A stretch of 64,000 bases of DNA from DATJKD01 sp963728295 (GTDB lineage Bacteria > Pseudomonadota > Gammaproteobacteria > Steroidobacterales > Steroidobacteraceae): positions 620,001 to 684,000 of the forward strand of contig CAVSKB010000011.1 of assembly GCA_963728295.1 (NCBI GenBank), given 5' to 3'. This document shows positions 7,166-17,128 of this stretch, in pieces. The first letter of the stretch is position 1. Each line of letters opens with the position of its first letter. A program made the translations under genes and the position numbers. Under the pieces are notes generated by a model. It saw only the letters and a program-made list of their open reading frames with translations, searched no databases and was not told the DNA's origin.

Positions 7166-9970
7166 ATGAAGATTGCCGTTCGACGTATTCTGTTGCTGGG
7201 CGCGTTGCTGAGCCCGACTGCGCTGTACGCGCTCGGTCTTGGGGACATTCGCCTCAAGTCGGCGCTGAACCAGCCGTTCGACGCCGATATTCAGCTGGTC
7301 GACGCGACCGCCGAGGACCTGGCGGCGCTCCGCGCATCCATCGCCTCGAACGACACTTTCGCCCGCTACGGGCTTGATCGACCCGCCTTTCTGTCCGAGT
7401 TCACCTTTTCCGTTGACCGCAACGCCAGCGGCCAGGAAGTCCTGCGTGTCACCTCGCCCAGGCCGGTGACCGAGCCGTTCGTCACCTTTCTGATCGACGC
7501 CAACTGGCCGCGCGGGCGCTTGCTGCGCGAATACACGGTGCTGCTCGACCCGCCGGTCTATGCACCGGGACCCGCCGTCGCTGACGAGCCGGTCGCGACG
7601 CCCCGGGCAACGACGGCGGCGCCGCCGCCCGCGCCCGCGCAGACGTACACGCCGCCACCGGCCGAGGACCGCGCGCCGCGGAGCACCACCGCCGCTGCGC
7701 CCGGAATCGAGCCGGGTTCGACCTATCGGGTCCAGCCGAACGACACGCTGTGGGAGATCGCGAGCGGCGCATACCCGGGCACGCGCTCGAATGTGAATCG
7801 CGCGATGCTCGCCATCTACCAGGCGAACCCGCAGGCGTTTGACGGCAACATCAATGTGCTCCGTTCGGGCAGCGATCTCGCGATTCCGGACTCCGCGACA
7901 ATGGGTCAGATTACGGCCAGCGAGGCAGCCGCCGAGGTCGCCCGGCAATATCGCCAGTGGCGCGATGCGTCAGGCGCCGGCCGCGAGGATGCCGAGGGCA
8001 GGTTGCGGCTGGTTACGCCCGAGCAGGGGACCGCGGCCGGGTCGACCGCCGCCCCGTCCGCGCCCGCTGCGGCGCCAGGCGCAGAGTCAGGCGCGCTCCA
8101 GGCACGCGTCCAGCAGCTCGAGGCGGAGCTCGCCGAGGCGCGCCGGCTGCTCGAAGTGCGAAACGCGGAGTTGGCAAGCCTGCAGGGTCAGGCCGTTCCG
8201 ACCGCCCCAGTAGCGGAACCGGAGGCGCCCCCCGCGCCGGACGTCACGACAGGCGAGCCGGCGGCCGAGACGCCGACCGGCGCGGCGCCGGTTGCCGAAG
8301 CACCGGTCGCGGAGCCTGCGCCTGAGCCCGTGGCCGAGGAACCCACGCCGGAACCGCAAGCCAAGCCCGCACCGGCTGCCGCGACCGAGCCGGAACCGTC
8401 CCTGCTCGACCGGTTGATGCAGTACTGGTGGGTGGCCGGCGCGCTCGCGCTGCTGCTCGTTGCATTCCTGTTGTTCCGTCGCAGGCGCCAGCAGGCCGAG
8501 GGCCCGGACACCTTCGACGAGGTATTCACCCCGCGCGACACGGACCTGCGCGAACGCCCGGTCAAGCTCGCGCCCCGCGAGGCCGACATCCTGGTGGAGG
8601 AGAAGCGTCCGGTGGAGGCGCCGCCGCCCAGACCGCGCCCGGTGCCGGTCGCGACACCGGCCGATCTCGAGCCCGCACGCAAGACGCCATCGCTCGACGA
8701 CACGCTGTCCAGCGATTCGGCGGTCAGCATCGAGGCGGGCGATCCGCTGGCGGAAGCCGATTTCCACATGGCCTATGGCCTGTACGACCAGGCGGCCGAT
8801 CTGGTCCAGCTCGCGATCAAGCGCGAGCCACAGCGGCGCGACCTGCGCCTCAAGCTGCTCGAGATCTTCTTCGTCTGGGGCAATCGCGACCGGTTCCTCG
8901 AGGTTGCTCGCGAGATGCATCCCGAGCGGGCCAGCATGTCCGCAAGCGAGTGGGACAAGGTCCTCATCATGGGCAAGCAGATTGCCCCTGAGGAGGCGAT
9001 GTTCTCCCAGGCCTCGGGCTCAGCGGCGACCAGCGTCGATATGGAGCTGTCCGCGACGCAGCAGCTGACGGACCTGGACTTCCTCGCCGAGGGCCCCGAA
9101 TCGACGACGACGGACATCGATCTCGACAAGGACTCTGACGGCGGTGCCGACAGCACAGGCATCGACTTCATACTCGACGAGCCGCTGCGCGGCGCCGACC
9201 TCGCCTCGCTTGCTCCGACCGTCGAGTCACAGCTGTTCGATCCGTCGGTGGTCGAGTCCACCCAGGAAGTGTCGCTCGAGAACCTCGGTCTCGAGGTCGA
9301 TGGCATGGGCGGTCTGGAGGACGCGGAGGACCTGTTTGCGCCCGCTTCGTCGGCACAAGTCGAGGACACGGTCGAGCGACCGGCGCGACCAAGCCTGGTC
9401 GAAGACACGGCCGAGCGACCGGCGCGACCAAGCCTGGTCGAAGACACGGTCGAGCGGCCCATGCGTCGCAACCAGGTCGAGGACACCGTCGAGCGTCCAG
9501 CCCGTCGCGCGCAGGTCGACGACACGGTCGAACGCCCTGCAGCGCATCGCGGCGCACCACCGGTGACGGAAGAGGGCGACACGCATCGGCGGCCCGCGAT
9601 CAAGCGAGAAGCCGTACCAGCCGTAGAGGAGGAGGACACCTTCAGCGGGAGCGGCATCACTCGCGGCGGCACGCAGACGCTCAAGATCCCGAAAGTCGAC
9701 GATACCGGCATCATGCCGCTCGCTCGATCCTACGGGCGAGCTGCCGACCCTCGATCCGACGCGCACACAGGCCTGGCGCCGCGGAACGGATTTCGGCTCG
9801 CCGATGAGCCGGCGACGATGAGCGAAGTCGGAACCAAGCTCGATCTCGCGCGTGCCTACATCGACATGGGTGACCCCGAAGGCGCACGCAGCATCCTGGA
9901 GGAAGTCCTTCAGGAAGGCAGCAACACGCAGAAGCAGGAAGCACAGCGCCTCATGTCGAGCCTGCCCTGA
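7166..9970 (+). CDS. fimV: FimV, LysM/TPR peptidoglycan-binding type IV pilus assembly hub
   Basis: FimV organises type IV pilus and type II secretion machinery at the pole. The 934-residue protein has a signal peptide (ending near LYALG), the FimV N-terminal domain (LGDIRLKSALNQPFDA) and a LysM domain near residues 190-250 (YRVQPNDTLWEIA). A Pro/Ala-rich coiled-coil region follows, with one membrane segment near residue 420 (WWVAGALALLLVAFLLF). Next comes an acidic cytoplasmic region with helical repeats, and the conserved C-terminal FimV motif (TKLDLARAYIDMGDPEGARSILEEVL in part). ATG 7166 fits the signal peptide. Five tandem 13-residue repeats (9359-9553) are unusual. It precedes truA, as in Pseudomonas. 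Confidence 0.93.
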   Translation: MKIAVRRILLLGALLSPTALYALGLGDIRLKSALNQPFDADIQLVDATAEDLAALRASIASNDTFARYGLDRPAFLSEFTFSVDRNASGQEVLRVTSPRPVTEPFVTFLIDANWPRGRLLREYTVLLDPPVYAPGPAVADEPVATPRATTAAPPPAPAQTYTPPPAEDRAPRSTTAAAPGIEPGSTYRVQPNDTLWEIASGAYPGTRSNVNRAMLAIYQANPQAFDGNINVLRSGSDLAIPDSATMGQITASEAAAEVARQYRQWRDASGAGREDAEGRLRLVTPEQGTAAGSTAAPSAPAAAPGAESGALQARVQQLEAELAEARRLLEVRNAELASLQGQAVPTAPVAEPEAPPAPDVTTGEPAAETPTGAAPVAEAPVAEPAPEPVAEEPTPEPQAKPAPAAATEPEPSLLDRLMQYWWVAGALALLLVAFLLFRRRRQQAEGPDTFDEVFTPRDTDLRERPVKLAPREADILVEEKRPVEAPPPRPRPVPVATPADLEPARKTPSLDDTLSSDSAVSIEAGDPLAEADFHMAYGLYDQAADLVQLAIKREPQRRDLRLKLLEIFFVWGNRDRFLEVAREMHPERASMSASEWDKVLIMGKQIAPEEAMFSQASGSAATSVDMELSATQQLTDLDFLAEGPESTTTDIDLDKDSDGGADSTGIDFILDEPLRGADLASLAPTVESQLFDPSVVESTQEVSLENLGLEVDGMGGLEDAEDLFAPASSAQVEDTVERPARPSLVEDTAERPARPSLVEDTVERPMRRNQVEDTVERPARRAQVDDTVERPAAHRGAPPVTEEGDTHRRPAIKREAVPAVEEEDTFSGSGITRGGTQTLKIPKVDDTGIMPLARSYGRAADPRSDAHTGLAPRNGFRLADEPATMSEVGTKLDLARAYIDMGDPEGARSILEEVLQEGSNTQKQEAQRLMSSLP
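9359..9553 (+). repeat. Five 39-bp tandem repeats inside fimV
   Basis: Five consecutive 39-base units encode VEDTVERPARPSL and variants. The first two units differ at a single base pair class (T to A in the fifth residue), so they duplicated recently. The last three diverge at the C-terminal half of the unit (MRRNQ, ARRAQ, AAHRG). The units lie in the acidic cytoplasmic linker. Confidence 0.9.
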
Positions 9971-9977
9971 GGCACCA

Positions 9978-10775
9978 CTGGTCCGGATCGCGCTGGGAAT
10001 CGAGTACGACGGAACCGCGTTTGCCGGATGGCAGGCGCAGGCGCACGCGCGGAGCGTTCAACAGGAGCTCGAGCGCGCGCTGTCGGCGGTTGCCGATCAT
10101 CCGGTCGAGGTGACCGCGGCTGGCCGCACGGACGCCGGCGTGCACGCGCACATGCAGGTCGTGCATTTCGACAGTCCTTCGCCGCGCACGCCGCGTGCCT
10201 GGGCGCTCGGGTCGAACACCGGGCTTCCCGCCGAGATTTCCGTGCTGTGGGCAAAACCGGTGCCGAACGCGTTTCATGCGCGATACAGCGCGTTGTCCCG
10301 CACCTATGTCTACCGGATCCTGAACCAGTCCTGCCGGCCCGCGCTGCTGCGCCGGCAGGTCTGCTGGGTGCGCCGGCCGCTCGACGCCGGCGCCATGCAT
10401 GCAGCCGCTCAAGCGCTCATGGGGGAGCATGACTTTTCGTCGTTCCGCGCGGCTGAATGCCAGTCGGCATCGGCGGTGCGCCGCATGATGCATATCGGTG
10501 TCGAGCGCTGCGAGGCAACCGTGGTCATCACCGTGCGCGCCAACGCCTTTCTGCACCACATGGTCCGCAACATCGCCGGGGCGCTGATCGCTGTCGGTGC
10601 CGGCAGCCGGGCCGTGGAGTGGATTGCCGAGTTGCTTGATACCCGCGACCGGCGGCGCGGTGGCGTCACCGCCCCGCCCCAGGGACTGTATCTCGCGCAC
10701 GTGGAGTACCCCGACGAGTACGGGGTTCCGCCTCCGGCCGCGGACGGTCCTTGTCGGGACCTCGCCGGCGTATAG
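9978..10775 (+). CDS. truA: tRNA pseudouridine(38-40) synthase TruA
   Basis: TruA isomerises uridines 38-40 in tRNA anticodon arms. The catalytic aspartate sits in GRTDAGVHAHMQ; LGIEYDGTAFAGWQ begins the fold and NAFLHHMVRNIAGAL is the conserved C-terminal motif. The start is unclear: in frame before VRIALGIEYDG the only start-like codon after the fimV stop is CTG 9978. The frame also extends upstream into fimV. About 265 residues. It lies between fimV and accD; trpF, which often sits there in Pseudomonas, is absent. Confidence 0.93.
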   Translation: MVRIALGIEYDGTAFAGWQAQAHARSVQQELERALSAVADHPVEVTAAGRTDAGVHAHMQVVHFDSPSPRTPRAWALGSNTGLPAEISVLWAKPVPNAFHARYSALSRTYVYRILNQSCRPALLRRQVCWVRRPLDAGAMHAAAQALMGEHDFSSFRAAECQSASAVRRMMHIGVERCEATVVITVRANAFLHHMVRNIAGALIAVGAGSRAVEWIAELLDTRDRRRGGVTAPPQGLYLAHVEYPDEYGVPPPAADGPCRDLAGV

Positions 10776-10803
10776 ACTCGCTTGGCCACCTGGAGGAGCC
10801 GCA

Positions 10804-11682
10804 GTGACCTGGTTCGAGAAGATCATGCCGTCCCGGATCAAGACCGAGCGCCGCACGCGCTCGGTCCCGGAAGGCCTCTGGATCAAGTGCCCTGCCTGCG
10901 ACGCGGTGCTGTACCGCGCCGAGCTTGACCGCAACCTGCACGTGTGTCCGAAGTGCAGCCATCACATGCGCATCGGCGCACGCGACAGGCTCAACCGGTT
11001 CCTGGACGAGAACTCGGCGCGTGAGCTCGCCGTGGAAATCGAGCCGGAGGATCCGCTCAAGTTCCGAGACAACAAGCGTTATCGCGACCGGCTGGTGGCG
11101 GCGCAGAAACAGACGGGCGAAAAGGATGCGCTCGTCGTGATGGCCGGCACGCTGCAGGGACTGCCGGTTGTGGCGTGTGGGTTCGAGTTCCGCTTTCTCG
11201 GCGGCTCGATGGGATCAGTTGTCGGCGAGCGCTTTGCCCGGGGTGCCGAGCACTGTCTCGAGCATCGTGCCTCGCTGGTGTGCTTTTCCTCGAGCGGCGG
11301 CGCACGCATGCAGGAAGGCTTGCTGTCGCTGCTGCAGATGAGCAAGACGAGCGCGGTGCTGGCGCGGATGGCCGATGCGGGCCTTCCTTATGTCTCGGTG
11401 CTCACCGACCCAACGACCGGCGGTGTATCCGCCAGTCTCGCGATGCTGGGGGATGTCAATCTTGCGGAACCGCGCGCCCTGATCGGGTTTGCGGGGCCGC
11501 GTGTCATCGAGCAGACCGTGCGCGAAACGTTGCCCGAAGGCTTCCAGCGCAGCGAATTCCTGCTCGAGCATGGCGCCATCGACATGATCGTGGATCGTCG
11601 TGACATGCGCGATCGGATAGCCGCGTTCATCGCGCTTTTCACCCGCCAGCCACGTCCGGAGGCCGCGGCGGAGCCCGCCTGA
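10804..11682 (+). CDS. accD: Acetyl-CoA carboxylase carboxyltransferase subunit beta
   Basis: AccD and AccA form the carboxyltransferase that makes malonyl-CoA for fatty acids. The N-terminal zinc ribbon is CPACD and CPKCSHH. The crotonase-like core has FSSSGGARMQEG and DPTTGGVSAS. GTG 10804 follows an AGGAG site and gives 292 residues with the usual WFEKI start. The frame is intact. Confidence 0.97.
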   Translation: MTWFEKIMPSRIKTERRTRSVPEGLWIKCPACDAVLYRAELDRNLHVCPKCSHHMRIGARDRLNRFLDENSARELAVEIEPEDPLKFRDNKRYRDRLVAAQKQTGEKDALVVMAGTLQGLPVVACGFEFRFLGGSMGSVVGERFARGAEHCLEHRASLVCFSSSGGARMQEGLLSLLQMSKTSAVLARMADAGLPYVSVLTDPTTGGVSASLAMLGDVNLAEPRALIGFAGPRVIEQTVRETLPEGFQRSEFLLEHGAIDMIVDRRDMRDRIAAFIALFTRQPRPEAAAEPA

Positions 11683-11683
11683 G

Positions 11684-13001
11684 ATGCCGGGGCCCGTGCG
11701 GTTCGACAGCCTCGGCGCTTGGCTCGACTGGCAACTCACGCTTCATCCGCAACCCATCGAGCCCGGTCTCGAGCGGGTGGCGCGGGTCGCCCGGCGCAGC
11801 GGGTGGTCGCCGCCGCGCTGCCCGGTCGATCACGGTCGGTGGCACCAACGGCAAGGGCTCCTGCGTCGCGCTCGCCGATGCGATTCTCCGCGAGCAGGGC
11901 TACCGCACCGCCACCTTCACCTCTCCGCACCTCGTCGACTATGCCGAGCGCATCCGGCTCCAGGGACACCCGGTGTCGGCGGCCTCGCTTGTCGCGGCGT
12001 TCGAGCGCATCGCCGATGCGCTCGGACCGGATACCCTGACCTTCTTCGAGTTCAATACGCTCGCGGCGCTCCTGATTTTCGATTCCGCCGGGCCGGACGC
12101 GATCATCCTCGAGGTCGGCATGGGCGGGCGGCTCGACGCGGTAAACATCGTCGACGCCGACGTCGCGGTCGTCGTTTCGCTCGGGATCGATCACGCGGAA
12201 TGGCTGGGCGCGGACCTCGAGACGATCGCACGCGAGAAGGCTGGGATCTTTCGCGCCGGCCGACCGGCCGTTTTTGGCGGCGACGAAGCGCCGCCAGGTT
12301 CGCTGATCGAGGCCGCCCACGCCGCGGGTGCACTGCTCAGGCTCCGCGGCCGTGACTTTCGTGAAATCCCGCGGCCCGGCGGACGCTGGGACCTGCTACT
12401 CGGAACGGGGATCGCGGCCGAACGCCTCACTGACCTGCCGGTCCCGGCGCTCGCGGGAACGGCGCAGCTCGGTAACTCGGCGACGACGATCGCCGCACTG
12501 AGGGAGCTGCGTCCGCGGCTGCCGGTCACCCGTGAGGCGATCGTGCGCGGGCTCGAGCGCGTCACGCTGCCCGGTCGATTCGAGAGGATCGCCGATCGCG
12601 AACTGGAGTGGGTGCTCGACGTCGCGCACAATCCGGCCGCGGCGCGCGTGCTAGCCGCAAGCCTGCGCGCCACGCGAGGTCGCGGCCGGACCATTGCTGT
12701 CTGCGGGATGCTGGCCGACAAGGACGTGCCGGCGGTGGTGGCGGAGCTGCGCGGATGCGTCGACACATGGATCGCGGCGGCGACCGAGGGCCCGAGAGGT
12801 CTCGAGGACACCGAGCTCGTCCGGCGCGCGCGCGTTATCGACGTCGATATGCATCCCGGCGGTACGGTTGCGGAGGCGATGCGCTTCGCACGCAGTCGTG
12901 CCCGTGCAGGAGACCGCATCGTCGTCTTCGGCTCCTTTCACACCGTCGGTCCCGCGCTCGAAGAGCTCGCACGTGCAGGCCTCGCCGCCCGGCACGCATG
13001 A
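11684..13001 (+). CDS. folC: Dihydrofolate/folylpolyglutamate synthase FolC (one frameshift)
   Basis: FolC adds glutamate to dihydropteroate and to folates. From ATG 11684 the first 48 codons match the family N-terminus (GLERVARVARR). One extra base near 11829 then shifts the frame, and it resumes with the P-loop VGGTNGKGS, SPHLVDYAERI, LEVGMGGRLDA and DVAHNPAAA. Corrected length is about 439 residues. The start is one base after the accD stop and its stop precedes dedD by 15 bases. Probably a sequence error. Confidence 0.94.
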
Positions 13002-13016
13002 CTATAATTCACGCCA

Positions 13017-13708
13017 TGGATCGATCTTTGAAAGCGCGACTGATCGGCGCAAGCGTGCTGGTGCTCCTCGTGGTGCTGGTCGTGCCCGAGCTTCTGTCGG
13101 GCCGCAAGGCCGCGACCACCGACACAGCGGACGCGACCGCATCCAATGGCCAGACCCGCACTTACACCATCGAGCTCGGCCAGACCGCAGCCCCGGCGGC
13201 GACGGATGCGAATCTGCCGCGGCAGTACACGCCGGAGGCCTCGCCGCTCGCTACCGAGCGGCCGGCCCGCGTGCAGACATCTCCGCCCGCTCACGATGAA
13301 ACCCCCGCCGTTCGGTCGCCGGCAACTTCGGTTGCCGCGCGCCAAGAGACCGTGCGGCCCGAGTCGAAGCCCGCGACCGCTGCACCTGAGCGCGGCGCCG
13401 ATAGCGCTGCCGGTGCAGCGAACGCGCCTCCCGACATGAAGCCATCGCCCGCGACCACGAGTGCAAAGCCCTTGCGCGGCACGTGGTCCGTGCAGGTTGG
13501 CGCGTTCGGGTCGGCTGAGTCGGCACGCAAGCTCGTCAAGCAGCTCGAAGCCGACGGATTCACCGTCTATGTCTCCTCCGTCGATCGCAACGGCAAGCCC
13601 CTGCATCGCGTGCGGGTCGGTCCTGAACCCGCACGGGCCGCAGCCGACACGCTTGCCGGCCGCCTCAAGGCACGCGGGCTGCCGGTCTCGCTCGTCGCCA
13701 ACGACTGA
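13017..13708 (+). CDS. dedD: SPOR-domain cell division protein, DedD-like
   Basis: The 230-residue protein has a short cytoplasmic start, one membrane segment (LIGASVLVLLVVLVV, residues 10-25) and a long Ala/Pro/Thr-rich periplasmic linker. A C-terminal SPOR domain begins near residue 155 (WSVQVGAFGSAESARKL). SPOR domains bind denuded septal glycan. Position between folC and cvpA matches E. coli dedD. ATG 17 bases after the folC stop is preferred; an ATG six codons upstream is possible. Confidence 0.88.
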
Positions 13709-13816
13709 GGTGCGGTGAGTCGACCGTCACCAACCCCGCACCGTGGACCATCTTGGCGCAGGCCACTCTGGTAAGATTCGCGGCCTCCGACGACGTGCGA
13801 TCGCAATGGCAGCCGC

Positions 13817-14320
13817 ATGACCGCAGTGGATTACATTCTGATCGCAGTCATAGTTCTTTCGGTAATCTTCGGTGCCATTCGCGGCTTCCTCCGAGAATCC
13901 GTTGCATTGCTCGCCTGGCTGGTTGGTCTGTGGGTCGCATGGAAATACTCGAGTCTGCTCGAGCCCCATCTCGGCGGCGCGCTCGCCGGTACGGCACTTC
14001 AGACCTGGGTGGCGCGTGGCATCCTGTTGCTCGCGGTCGTCATCGCGGGCTGGCTGCTGGCCGGTCTGCTGAGTTACCTGGTGCAGCGCTCGGGTTTGAG
14101 CCTGGGGCTCGACCGCATGCTCGGCTCGGTGTTCGGGCTGGTGCGTGGCGCTGTGATCGTCGGGTTCGCGGTAATGCTCGGACAGGCCGCAAAGCTCGAC
14201 TCGGAGAACTGGTGGAAGCGCTCGAAGCTGATGCCTGCGGGCATCGAGATGGCAGGCATTTTGCGCAGCTACGTCGAAACCGGCAAGCAGATGGTCGACG
14301 CGACCATCGAGGGAACCTGA
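13817..14320 (+). CDS. cvpA: CvpA family membrane protein
   Basis: The 167-residue protein has four hydrophobic segments (about residues 4-24, 28-46, 65-88 and 103-122). The typical CvpA start is VDYILIAVIVLSVIFG with RGFLRE in the first loop. CvpA supports envelope function and colicin V export in E. coli, though its exact activity is unknown. It lies seven bases before purF, the conserved pair. Confidence 0.93.
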   Translation: MTAVDYILIAVIVLSVIFGAIRGFLRESVALLAWLVGLWVAWKYSSLLEPHLGGALAGTALQTWVARGILLLAVVIAGWLLAGLLSYLVQRSGLSLGLDRMLGSVFGLVRGAVIVGFAVMLGQAAKLDSENWWKRSKLMPAGIEMAGILRSYVETGKQMVDATIEGT

Positions 14321-14327
14321 GCGGAAC

Positions 14328-15839
14328 ATGTGCGGCATCGTAGGCATCGTCAGTCACAGCCCGGTCAACCAGCAGCTCTACGATGCGCTCACGGTCCTGC
14401 AACATCGCGGACAGGATGCCGCGGGCATCATGACAGCGCACGAGGGCGAGGTCTTCCTGCGCAAGGACAATGGCCTGGTCCGCGACGTGTTCCAGCAGAA
14501 GCACATGCTGCGGCTCAAGGGCAACATGGGCGTGGGGCACGTCCGCTATCCCACCGCGGGTTGCGACAACTCGGACGAGGCCCAGCCGTTCTACGTCAAT
14601 TCGCCGTACGGCATCTGCCTTGCTCATAACGGCAACCTCACCAATGCCGTTGAGCTGTCCGAGGTCCTCGTCCGCGAAGACCTGAGGCATCTGAACACTA
14701 CATCCGACTCAGAGGTGCTGCTCAACGTGCTCGCCAGCGAGATGCAGCGCTTCGGCACGCCGCGTGCGTCCGCCGATGACATCTTCGCGGTCGTCAGCGC
14801 CGTTTATCGACGCTGCCGCGGCGCGTACGCGGTTGTCGCCATGATCCTTGGTCATGGCGTGCTCGGCTTCCGGGACCCGCACGGCATACGACCGCTCGTG
14901 ATCGGCAGTCGCGATGGCCCGCGCGGCCGCGAGCACATGCTCGCCTCCGAGAGCGTCGCGCTCGACATGCTCGGCTTCGAGTTGATGCGTGACGTCGGAC
15001 CCGGCGAGGCCGTGTTCATCGACGAGCAGGGCAGGCTCTACGCCCAGCAGTGCGTTGAGTCGCCGCGGCACACGCCCTGCATCTTCGAGTACGTCTATTT
15101 CGCGCGTCCCGACTCGATCATCGACAACATCTCGGTGTACAAGGCCCGCCTCCGGATGGGCGAGCTGCTGGCCGAGAAGATCCGCCGGGTGCGGCCGGAC
15201 CACGGCATCGACGTCGTGATCCCGATTCCCGACACCAGCCGCACGAGCGCGCTGCAGGTCGCGCAACTCCTGGGCGCAAAGTATCGCGAGGGCTTCATCA
15301 AGAACCGCTACATCGGGCGTACCTTCATCATGCCCGGTCACGACCTGCGGACCCGCTCGGTGCGGAGCAAGCTCAACGCGATCGGCCTGGAGTTCAAGGG
15401 CAAGACCGTGCTGCTCGTCGACGACTCGATCGTGCGCGGTACGACCTCGGCGCAGATCATCGACCTCGCACGGGAGGCGGGCGCGCGCGAGGTGTTCTTC
15501 GCATCGGCTGCGCCGCCGGTCCGTTATCCGAATGTGTACGGTATCGACATGCCGGCCGCGTCGGAGCTCGTGGCGGCCGCTCGCAGCGACGAGGAGGTGG
15601 CGAACATCATCGGAGCCGACTGGCTGATCTACCAGGACCTGGACGACCTCGTACGCGCGGTCAAGCACCACGACGCGTCTGTGACCGAGTTCGACACGTC
15701 CTGCTTCTCGGGCGAATACGTCACGGGCGACGTGACACCGGAATACCTGGCGCGCGTTGAGTCCGAGCGATCGGACCAGGCCAAGGCGCGCAAGCGTGGC
15801 GCGGGCCGTGGCTCGCTCAAGGCCGTCGGGAGCGTCTGA
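14328..15839 (+). CDS. purF: Amidophosphoribosyltransferase
   Basis: PurF makes phosphoribosylamine from PRPP and glutamine, the first purine step. The N-terminal Cys2 (MCGIVGIV) is the glutaminase nucleophile. HNGNLTN lies in the amidotransferase domain and LLVDDSIVRGTTS is the PRPP-binding loop. The length of 503 residues is normal and the frame is intact. It ends the accD-folC-dedD-cvpA-purF operon. Confidence 0.97.
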   Translation: MCGIVGIVSHSPVNQQLYDALTVLQHRGQDAAGIMTAHEGEVFLRKDNGLVRDVFQQKHMLRLKGNMGVGHVRYPTAGCDNSDEAQPFYVNSPYGICLAHNGNLTNAVELSEVLVREDLRHLNTTSDSEVLLNVLASEMQRFGTPRASADDIFAVVSAVYRRCRGAYAVVAMILGHGVLGFRDPHGIRPLVIGSRDGPRGREHMLASESVALDMLGFELMRDVGPGEAVFIDEQGRLYAQQCVESPRHTPCIFEYVYFARPDSIIDNISVYKARLRMGELLAEKIRRVRPDHGIDVVIPIPDTSRTSALQVAQLLGAKYREGFIKNRYIGRTFIMPGHDLRTRSVRSKLNAIGLEFKGKTVLLVDDSIVRGTTSAQIIDLAREAGAREVFFASAAPPVRYPNVYGIDMPAASELVAAARSDEEVANIIGADWLIYQDLDDLVRAVKHHDASVTEFDTSCFSGEYVTGDVTPEYLARVESERSDQAKARKRGAGRGSLKAVGSV

Positions 15840-17128
15840 GCGGCGACCGGCGACCGCCTGGCGGTCGGTCTCTGCGCTGAAGCCGCGAAGGTCCGGGTCC
15901 CGCTCGCTGCTGCTGGAGTGCTTTCACGCGGCGCTGGCTGCGGTCGATGGACGGCGCTGCGTGAGACGACAGCTCGAACGCGAGGCGCTCGACGGCCGAT
16001 GGCACGTCGTAGCGATCGGCAAGGCGGCTGGCGCGATGACTGCGGGCGCATTCGACACTCTCGGCGAACAGGCGGTACGGGCGCTGGTGGTGACAGGACC
16101 GGGTCCTGCGTCGGCGATTGACGTTCTGGAGAATGCACGCGTTCGGGTGATCGAATCGGCGCATCCGCGTCCGGATGCACGGAGTCTCATGGCCGGCATG
16201 GCTGTCGTTGAGTTCGTCGCAGGGCTGCCGCGCAGCGCGCGGTTGCTGTGGCTGATCTCGGGCGGCGCTTCGAGCCTGGTCGAAGTGCTGTCGCCCGGAA
16301 TCACACTCGAAGAGCTGCAATGCGTAAATGGCTGGCTGCTGGGCTCCGGGCTCGGAATCGCGCATGATCAATGCGGTGCGCCGGCGTCTGTCGCGGCTCA
16401 AGGGCGGTGGACTGGCTGAGCTTGCCCGTCCACGGCCCGGTCTGGCGCTCATGATTTCCGATGTCCCGGGCGACGATCCGGCCGTGATCGGTTCCGGGCT
16501 GCTGCATCGATCGCGTGGCCGGAATGCTCTGCCGCGTACGCTGCCCGTCGAAGTCGCCGACGTACTCGCGCGCTGTCCCGATCCCGAGCGCGGGGCGGCG
16601 CCACGGGTCGCTGCGCGCATCGTCGCATCGAATCGCCACGCCAGGGCGGCGGCACGCCACCGCGCACGCACCTGCGGACGGCTCGCGGTGCGCGCCGGGC
16701 GCGGCGAATTCGCGGGTGACGCGGCCGATCTCGGTCGTACGTTCGCGAGGCGCGTCGCCGCAGCCTCGTCAGGCACGGTATGGGTCTGGGGTGGCGAATC
16801 GACGGTCGTCCTGCCTGCCAGCCCGGGCCGCGGCGGACGGAACCAGCAGCTTGCGCTCGCAGCCGCGCTGGAGATGGCCGGTGAGCCGGGAGTCACCCTG
16901 CTTGCCGCGGGGACCGACGGCATCGACGGCAGCAGCGGCGATGCGGGCGCGATCGTGGACGACTCGACCTGTGCGCGCGGAGCGGAAGCGGGTCTCGATG
17001 CGCCTTCACACCTCCTGCGCGCGGATTCGGGCACTTTTCTCGAGGAATGCGGCGATCTGCTGCATACAGGCCCCACCAACACCAATGTCGGCGACCTGGT
17101 TCTCGGGCTCAAGGAAGCGGCGCGATGA
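15838..17128 (+). CDS. gckA: Glycerate 2-kinase, GckA/MOFRL family (one frameshift, start unclear)
   Basis: The family phosphorylates D-glycerate to 2-phosphoglycerate. Homology begins near 15906 (LLLECFHAAL). VVAIGKAAGAM and LISGGASSLVE mark the nucleotide-binding domain, and AAGTDGIDGSSGDAGAIVDD the C-terminal MOFRL domain. One extra base near 16362 shifts the frame. No ATG, GTG or TTG lies in frame between the purF stop and the homology start, so either a further error hides it or the gene starts inside purF. The stop overlaps the next ATG (ATGA). Confidence 0.85.

Noticed and set aside
13004..13009. A perfect TATAAT box just before dedD
   Set aside because: No -35 is present, and transcription would begin at the start codon itself. 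dedD is better explained as part of the accD-purF operon.
14709..15671. A 320-residue frame antisense to purF
   Set aside because: A shadow of purF with no start signal and no domain.
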